A DNA stretch of 64,000 nt from Gonocerus acuteangulatus (Eukaryota > Arthropoda > Insecta > Hemiptera > Coreidae), in assembly GCA_946811695.1 (NCBI GenBank), contig OX328124.1, positions 31,106,148 through 31,170,147 of the forward strand, given 5' to 3'. Position 1 is the stretch's first letter; the number at the start of each line of letters is the position of its first letter. This document shows, one piece after another, positions 61,101-64,000 of this stretch. Below the pieces are notes generated by a model that did no database searches, was not told the DNA's origin, and worked only from the letters and a program-made list of their open reading frames with translations. The translations under genes and the position numbers were made by a program.

Positions 61101-61981
61101 GAGTGAGTGGTATTTGACAAATATATAGTAGACTAGCTGAATACCCGTGCTTCGTCACGGCAGATATATATACAAATTTGAACCACCTATATTTTCGTGA
61201 TCTATGGGGTCTGAAACGAGAAAGTTTCTAGTCGGATCTTCCGGATTGCGCCGTGAGGTCAACCTCATAAGCGGGTTCTCCCTATGGAGGTAGGGAGTAA
61301 CCGCGCTAAAATTACATTTTTGTGTATATGTTAGTGTTTTTAAGATGTTTAGTTATTGGCTTCAATAAGATGGCTAACATCCGTTACAAGTTCGGTCAAC
61401 TCAACTGGTATATCTCATTGGACTCGTCTTCTGCAGTTTGTCAGTAGGTGTTTTGTTGTGTTTACTTCTTTATACTCTTCACAAATTGGTCTCTTCTCTT
61501 TTGTTGTCAGGTGTACGTGAGTAAGCATTCGAAATATTAATATATTATACTAAGAATGTTCGTCCAGGACCACGGTAGAAGAAGAAACAGTTCAAGCATT
61601 TTCATTTTTTTTTTTTTTTGGGTAGGCATTGACATTCACTGACATGAGAACTGGACATTCAATCACTTGTGGGTTCCAGCTCGTCACTGTCTGTACCCGG
61701 ACTCCCTGGCCCTGTACCTGGAGGCTCGATAAAATCATTATTTCAGTAAAAACGTACCACAATTAAATAAATCTAAGCGTATAACTTACCCAATATATGT
61801 GCAGGAATAGGCCCATGAGAAGACACTAGCTCCTCCCCGTAGTACTGCCGTAGCCTGTGCCTGACAAAGCCATGAAGCAGTCTATGGATCGGTGCTATCT
61901 CTTGAAGAAGTGTTTCAACCTCTCTCTCGAGGTTCTCTATCTCCAGCTCTTCTCTCCAGCATTCTCCGATATTAGAGTAGC
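48959..61981 (-). CDS. Angiotensin-converting enzyme-like dipeptidyl carboxypeptidase (M2 family), 3' part, eight exons
   Basis: This is a zinc dipeptidyl carboxypeptidase of family M2. Insect members are mostly single-domain secreted enzymes that trim peptides. Exons in transcript order: 61981-61790, 56258-56006, 55597-55489, 54639-54534, 53603-53476, 52819-52704, 50347-50210, 49127-48959. The frame is continuous across all junctions and gives 402 residues plus TAA; insect ACEs are about 610-640, so the N-terminal third is missing. Seen: GPIPAHILG, NMWSQSW, the zinc motif HHEMGH, QEAIGD with the third zinc ligand Glu, VDKWRW, KYHIP and PYIRYF with the transition-state Tyr and chloride-binding Arg, QFQF, and a terminal LGW. 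There is no transmembrane tail after LGW, so a soluble secreted product is expected. The substitutions listed in the findings suggest altered substrate preference rather than loss of activity. Confidence 0.94.
49132..49164. repeat. A33 homopolymer = acceptor polypyrimidine tract
   Basis: Read on the ACE strand this is an unbroken T run immediately before the terminal-exon acceptor ACAG. Confidence 0.9.
49538..49717. repeat. Inverted-repeat element with hammerhead-like cores (ACE intron)
   Basis: Arms 49538-49625 and 49638-49717 are inverted homologues. The right arm (plus, 49655-49683) has CTGATGA - T - GAACC/GGTTT hairpin - GAAAC. The left arm (minus, 49605-49577) has CTGATGA - T - GAACC/GGTTC hairpin - AAAAC. 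It lies in the intron between the last two ACE exons. Confidence 0.65.
50210..50347 (-). CDS. ACE-like exon 7 (YFLSEFLQFQF)
   Basis: 138 nt; acceptor ATTTACAG and donor TTAA|GTATTA. It begins with the last base of the Arg codon, then Tyr-Phe: the transition-state-stabilising Tyr523 position, followed by LSEFLQFQF. Two Cys match the C538/C550 disulfide, but the loop between them is about five residues longer than in mammalian ACE. It ends KEAGKKL plus a split Lys codon. Confidence 0.9.
50443..50666 (+). repeat. tRNA-derived SINE (family A) with long pure poly-A
   Basis: Full-length, near-consensus copy with a tail of about 58 uninterrupted A (50608-50666), in antisense orientation to the ACE-like gene. 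The pure tail suggests the youngest insertion of the family here. Confidence 0.92.
51180..51350 (+). repeat. tRNA-like SINE (family C) in ACE intron
   Basis: GGGTTCGATTCTCTCTAGGG, AAAGGCATTAGCCCTATCCT, GGAAAGGGTGGTAACCTGTA and ATTGACGTTAAAATTTAAAT in family order. Confidence 0.8.
51804..52623 (+). mobile_element. Truncated mariner element
   Basis: The putative 5' TIR is around 51808-51842 (GTAAGGTCCATAAGTTTCCG); the 3' TIR was not found. It contains the transposase fragment 51985-52623 and is inserted in the ACE intron between exons 6 and 7, on the opposite strand to the gene. Confidence 0.8.
51985..52623 (+). pseudogene. mariner transposase, N-terminal half (212 codons, uninterrupted)
   Basis: The tandem helix-turn-helix DNA-binding region spans residues ~1-120 (AVIKFFCKEGLTPAQIEERL, PSYSTVKEW, the DDPHPGRP linker near residue 57-64, TKEIAVRLGLSKPSVLRII). 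It is followed by KVSARWVPKILS (~114-125) and the first catalytic Asp in VTGDET (Asp158), then YYDPLSKRESMEW. Homology stops near residue 178; the second and third catalytic Asp (HDNAxxH and D34D regions) are missing. Normal mariner transposases are about 340-350 residues. The frame has no internal stop or shift. It cannot catalyse transposition but could in principle bind mariner TIRs. Confidence 0.92.
52704..52819 (-). CDS. ACE-like exon 6 with S2' pocket and a GC donor
   Basis: 116 nt; acceptor TTATTTAAG. It encodes VWWQYR (Trp485/Arg489 chloride-site positions kept), FEGIQPPAPRDY, KYHIP (Lys511 and His513 positions) and PYI, ending in the first two bases of an Arg codon. The only donor that restores ...PYIRYF with the next exon is AAG|GCAAGT. 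The nearby GT donor three bases downstream would lead to a stop within a few codons. Confidence 0.92.
53160..53475. other. ACE intron between exons 5 and 6
   Basis: AT-rich intron with TG-rich simple sequence at about 53195-53230. No element recognised. Confidence 0.5.
53476..53603 (-). CDS. ACE-like exon 5 (VDKWRW)
   Basis: 128 nt; acceptor TCTTTACAG and donor GAG|GTAAGT. It encodes EIGIPLLLYQALKKIPNI, then FGYVVDKWRW and IDDYNE. This is the hydrophobic helix and the D[KQ]xRW block of M2 peptidases. Confidence 0.93.
54165..54380 (+). repeat. tRNA-like SINE (family C), most complete copy
   Basis: GCCGCCTGGTGGCGGTGAGT, a GTGGGTTCGATTCCTAATAT B-box region, GAAAAGGCATCAGCCCTATC, CTGGCTAGAAAAGGGTAGTA, ACCTATAGATAACCCG, and a TTACTAATAATGGATGTTAA end. 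It lies in the ACE intron between exons 4 and 5. Confidence 0.82.
54534..54639 (-). CDS. ACE-like exon 4 with third zinc ligand
   Basis: 106 nt; acceptor TGTTCCAG and donor GAGG|GTGAGT. It encodes EAANSAFQEAIGD, then LAVETPDHLKRLGI. The Glu in QEAIGD is the third zinc ligand (E411 position). The residue before it is Gln instead of the near-universal His, and the usual GANPGF is AANSAF. Confidence 0.94.
55097..55151. repeat. (TA)n microsatellite in ACE intron
   Basis: About 27 TA units. Confidence 0.93.
55489..55597 (-). CDS. ACE-like exon 3 with zinc motif HHEMGH
   Basis: 109 nt; acceptor GTTGACAG and donor AAG|GTAGCT. It encodes MILCGSVTWEDF, then VIHHEMGHIHYYM and YKDLP. HEMGH is the gluzincin HExxH motif, with two zinc-binding His and the catalytic Glu. 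The Cys closes the 18-residue disulfide with the Cys of the preceding exon at the family spacing. Confidence 0.96.
56006..56258 (-). CDS. ACE-like exon 2 (NMWSQSW to first active-site Cys-His)
   Basis: 253 nt; acceptor TTTTTAG and donor TACAG|GTAAAT. It encodes NMWSQSW, SLGLEPM, DKFW and ISCHGTAANLY. The Cys is the first partner of the conserved disulfide (C352-C370 in testis ACE). The His matches H353, which binds the inhibitor/substrate carbonyl. The next positions are Gly and Thr where mammalian and fly ACE have Ala-Ser, and Trp357 is replaced by Ala. Confidence 0.94.
56259..57483. other. ACE intron, non-repeat part
   Basis: Part of the 5.5-kb intron between exons 1 and 2. No open frame with recognisable content. 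Confidence 0.45.
57484..57668 (-). repeat. 5S rRNA-derived SINE (family B), best copy
   Basis: The minus strand matches 5S rRNA almost end to end: GCCAACGGCCATAGCCACGT, GAATACACCGGTTCCCGTAG, ATCACCGAAGTTAAGCGACG, TCGGGCGTGGTCAGTACCTG, AGTGGGTGACCGACCACGTT, CTGTTGGC. It is followed by the ATTATAAAAGGGTGGCAACC body, TGTAGATAGCCCGGCGCTAA, TAGCC and GATGCGCCGTTAAAA plus poly-A. It is a SINE, not a 5S gene, because of the appended body, tail and poly-A. Confidence 0.93.
58015..58041 (-). repeat. Short 5S-SINE fragment
   Basis: Minus strand GCCAACGGCCATAGCCACGT then TGAATTT: only the first ~25 bases of the 5S head, about 350 bp from the full copy. Confidence 0.6.
58050..59500. other. ACE intron sequence
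   Basis: No gene. A copy of the GCAGGAACTGCGTCATCTTA repeat lies at about 58.94-58.99 kb. Confidence 0.45.
59500..60000 (+). repeat. Dispersed LINE-like repeat, diverged relative of 35-36 kb
   Basis: TTTTAAGCGCTTATATCTCT, then TTCGCCCCAAACACTATCTC, CTGCTGGTTAACGAACTTGA, CCAAATTTCATCAAAATCGG and a TA-rich end. The order matches 35.18-36.30 kb. The 117-codon frame across it is incidental. Confidence 0.6.
60001..60160 (+). repeat. Retroelement end (CTAGCTGAATACCCGTGCTT)
   Basis: CTAGCTGAATACCCGTGCTT CGTCGCGGCA, repeated at 61135-61165. It marks the 5' boundary of the dispersed LINE-like repeat family also seen at 19.38 kb. Confidence 0.5.
60785..61130 (-). repeat. Dispersed LINE-like 3' repeat, inverted copy of 18.2-kb repeat
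   Basis: Inverted homologue of 18165-18490 ending in a (TGAG)n run at 61071-61109 and GTATTTGACAAATATATAGT. Confidence 0.7.
61133..61320 (+). repeat. LINE-like 3' repeat, relative of 36.33-36.48 kb
   Basis: CTAGCTGAATACCCGTGCTT, then AATTTGAACCACCTATATTT, AGTCGGATCTTCCGGATTG and a CTCCCTATGGAGGTAGGGAG hairpin. Confidence 0.65.
61790..61981 (-). CDS. ACE-like exon 1 of visible set (helical region, GPIPAHILG)
   Basis: 192 nt; acceptor TTATCTGCAG and donor TTGG|GTAAGT. It begins with a split codon (phase 1) and encodes GYSNIGECWREELE..., a charged helical stretch, then LLHGFVRHRLRQYYG and GPIPAHILG. The latter two are the ACE segments YVRxxLxxxYG and GPIPAHLLGNMW. An upstream exon is required by the split codon but was not recognised between 61982 and 64000. 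Confidence 0.92.
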
Positions 61982-62053
61982 CTGCAGATAATGAAGGAAC
62001 CATCAGAAACTTGGTGAAGGTAGCTGCATTTGAAGCTTGTAGAAATAATGTTA

Positions 62054-62956
62054 CAGTAGAACTTGGATAGTTCGAACCTCTAGGGACCGATAAAAAAGTT
62101 CGAATTATCCAAAATTCGAATTACAAAAGTTCTTGAAAATAAAGTAAAAAAGTCGAATTTAATATTTTCACATTTTTTAATTTTAAAAAATACATACATT
62201 TTATTTAAACAATAACAAATATTTCATAAATTGATAATTAAGTAGATAAGTAATAAATAATTTATCAAAAAAGTAAAAATAAAAGTCTATTGTTTTGAAA
62301 AAAGTCATTTTCATGGGCAAGAATGTTTTTTCTTTATTTTTCAGGTAAGTTGATGAAGGGTTAGGAGGAATTCCAAAGTCCTTGGCAATTTAAGATTTTT
62401 TCTTTATTCCATTTTCAACTTCTTACATTGCAGCTATTTTCTCTGGCAACGTTAAAGTTTTATAACTTCTAGGCTTCGAAATCGAACTCACTGAACTGCG
62501 CTGTACACCAGAAATTCAAGGCACAAACAATACAACAGATCTAGGCGTTGACTGACTTATAACTGAATAAGAAATGAAGATGGGAGGGAATTCTAGGGTA
62601 AAACGACAGGATGTAACTACAACCCCTGGAAGGGAGGAAGCGCGACCCACCACTTTGCAGAACTCCTAGAGTCGAAGAACTAGACTATGAGACCGCCGCG
62701 CTTCTTCTCCCGGAACCCCTACATCCGTACCTTACTATCCTTCTTACCCGAGGGGAGAATATTTTAACAAGATGTATGATCGAACACTTCCCATTGGAGG
62801 TAAAGACTCGTAAAAAATTCGAATTATCCAAAATTTTATTCGAATTAACCACGATTTTTTTACATTGTTCATGCCCTAAATTCTACGGACCGAGAGAAAT
62901 ATTCGAATTAACCACGATTTCGAATTATCGAAGTTCGAATTATCCATGTTCCACTG
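62054..62956 (-). mobile_element. Deleted pogo/Tigger-type element (903 bp) with TA target duplication
   Basis: The left end CAGTAGAACTTGGATAGTTC and the right end's complement CAGTGGAACATGGATAATTC are inverted repeats flanked by TA (62052-62053, 62957-62958). On the minus strand, roughly 62480-62320 keeps a broken CENP-B/pogo N-terminal helix-turn-helix: LTLPEKIAAM, a stop, EVENGIKKKS, a stop, IAKDFGIPPNPSSTYLKNKE. The DDE domain is deleted. It lies upstream of the first visible ACE exon, probably intronic. Confidence 0.9.
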
Positions 62957-63139
62957 TACTCTGTCCATAATAATTTGAGAACTGAAGCTATTGGGTGAAG
63001 AGCCCGTCTTTGACTGGGTTAAAAGAAGATTTAAGCAATAATATAAAAATTGGTAATTAATTATGTTAATTTTGTTGTTAATTGAAATTTCAAAAAAAAA
63101 AGGTAAATTAATTAGAAACATTATTAGATGAAGCTCGAT

Positions 63140-63267
63140 AGGGTGCGTTTACATCTGACACTTCTCGCAGGAAATATATCTCAGGTGTCGGATAGATAAT
63201 TATCACAATTATTATATCCTACACCTGAGATATATTTCCTGTGAGAAGTGTCAGGTAAACGCACCCT
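63140..63267. mobile_element. Hairpin MITE (~128 bp)
   Basis: Arms 63140-63194 and 63212-63267 are near-perfect inverted repeats (AGGGTGCGTTTAC, CTGACACTTCTCGCAGGAAA, TATATCTCAGGTGT) with a TA-rich 17-base loop. A foldback element without coding capacity. Confidence 0.8.
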
Positions 63268-63269
63268 TA

Positions 63270-64000
63270 TTGCTCATGATAGAAATATAGAGGGTGACAC
63301 AGGAAAACGGGAATGTTTGAAATAAGTAGTGGCAGCCATGGGCAGGTGGTAGCACAGCGGGTTCGTGACAGAGGTGAAGACAGTCTGCCATTTCAGTAAT
63401 CATGGAGCAGTAGAATGAAAAACAGTGCGCGTTAGCCTTTAAAATATTTTTTAAAAACAATGATAGTTTGCTAGCGGCGCAATATATATTATTTTCTACT
63501 TATAAAATACTAATTAAAAAAACAAAGACAAATTCCATGTGCTTACAAATAAGAACTAAACTGTTTAAAAAACTATAATAATAACATAAAATATAATGAG
63601 ATAGGAATCAAGTAATACAATAACATTATTCAAGTAATACAATAACAATAATACAAATCCAGATCATATTTCAAGTAAACTGCGGGGTAAATTTGATAAA
63701 ATCACCGGTGGATTTTAGACCTTATCTTTATTACAATAATTCAATTTATAAACCCGGGTCGAATTCTAGGTTTTTAATGTAAGCTTTGCCCAAAATTATC
63801 AAACAATAATACCAAAACATTGAATCATTAGTTCAAGTTTATATTAGTAATCAAAGCCAAATCAAATCCGAAAGGCCTAACGTACACAATATTTTTGTTT
63901 AAAGGCTATGTTCTAGTTCACTAAAATTATTTCAATATTTTACCATTAGCTAAAGCTATTTTCTTTTTTTTTTCTAATCAATTACCGCCAGGTTATCTAC
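63270..64000. other. Right edge, presumed ACE intron
   Basis: No exon of the ACE-like gene recognised on the minus strand, and no other element identified. Confidence 0.4.

Noticed and set aside
61982..64000. Upstream ACE exon (expected YVELxxxAAxLN-like segment)
   Set aside because: Searched by eye on the minus strand; no frame with acceptor/donor and family motifs was found, so it probably lies beyond the window.

Overview
This is a eukaryotic, intron-rich, AT-rich window. The organism is almost certainly an arthropod and probably an insect with a large genome. The evidence is two split genes whose best recognisable relatives are animal proteins, long TA microsatellites, tRNA-derived and 5S rRNA-derived SINEs, insect-type mariner, pogo and Harbinger-like DNA transposons, and decayed non-LTR retrotransposon tails. 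The species cannot be named from the sequence alone. No prokaryotic features are present.

Layout. Positions 1-39138 contain no exon of a cellular gene that I can support. They are a graveyard of repeats: a non-LTR ORF2 end (419-748), inverted tRNA-SINEs, a G-run tandem array (about 9.56-10.03 kb), a pair of 268-bp MITEs (13.5 and 16.4 kb), a 124-bp minisatellite (19.5-20.3 kb), a ~1-kb terminal-inverted-repeat element (22.4-23.4 kb), retroelement protein remnants (21.6, 28.2 and 37.2 kb), a 2.9-kb Harbinger-like element containing a large palindrome (31.4-34.3 kb) and a ~0.5-kb two-copy duplication (35.0-36.0 kb).

Positions 39139-43930 (+) hold the last four coding exons (212 residues) of the mitochondrial polyprenyl diphosphate synthase catalytic subunit (PDSS1/COQ1 family, ubiquinone side-chain synthesis). 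Its 5' half is not seen in the window. Positions 48959-61981 (-) hold eight exons of an angiotensin-converting-enzyme-like M2 metallopeptidase, from the middle of the catalytic domain to the stop codon. Its zinc site is intact and it has a soluble-type C-terminus. Its first exons lie beyond the right edge or were not recognised. The two genes converge tail to tail, 5 kb apart. They belong to unrelated pathways and no functional link is implied.

The ACE introns carry a truncated mariner with a 212-codon open frame, SINEs of three kinds, a 5S-derived SINE and, upstream of the first visible exon, a deleted pogo/Tigger element. The ACE exon junctions could be set to the base because reading frame and conserved residues agree at every junction. 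One junction requires a GC-AG intron.

The most interesting non-gene signals are: a modular SINE system in which tRNA-like and 5S-like heads share bodies and tails; recurring CUGANGA-hairpin-GAAAC hammerhead-like cores; and a perfect 78-bp-arm palindrome. I found no clear new multi-gene system.
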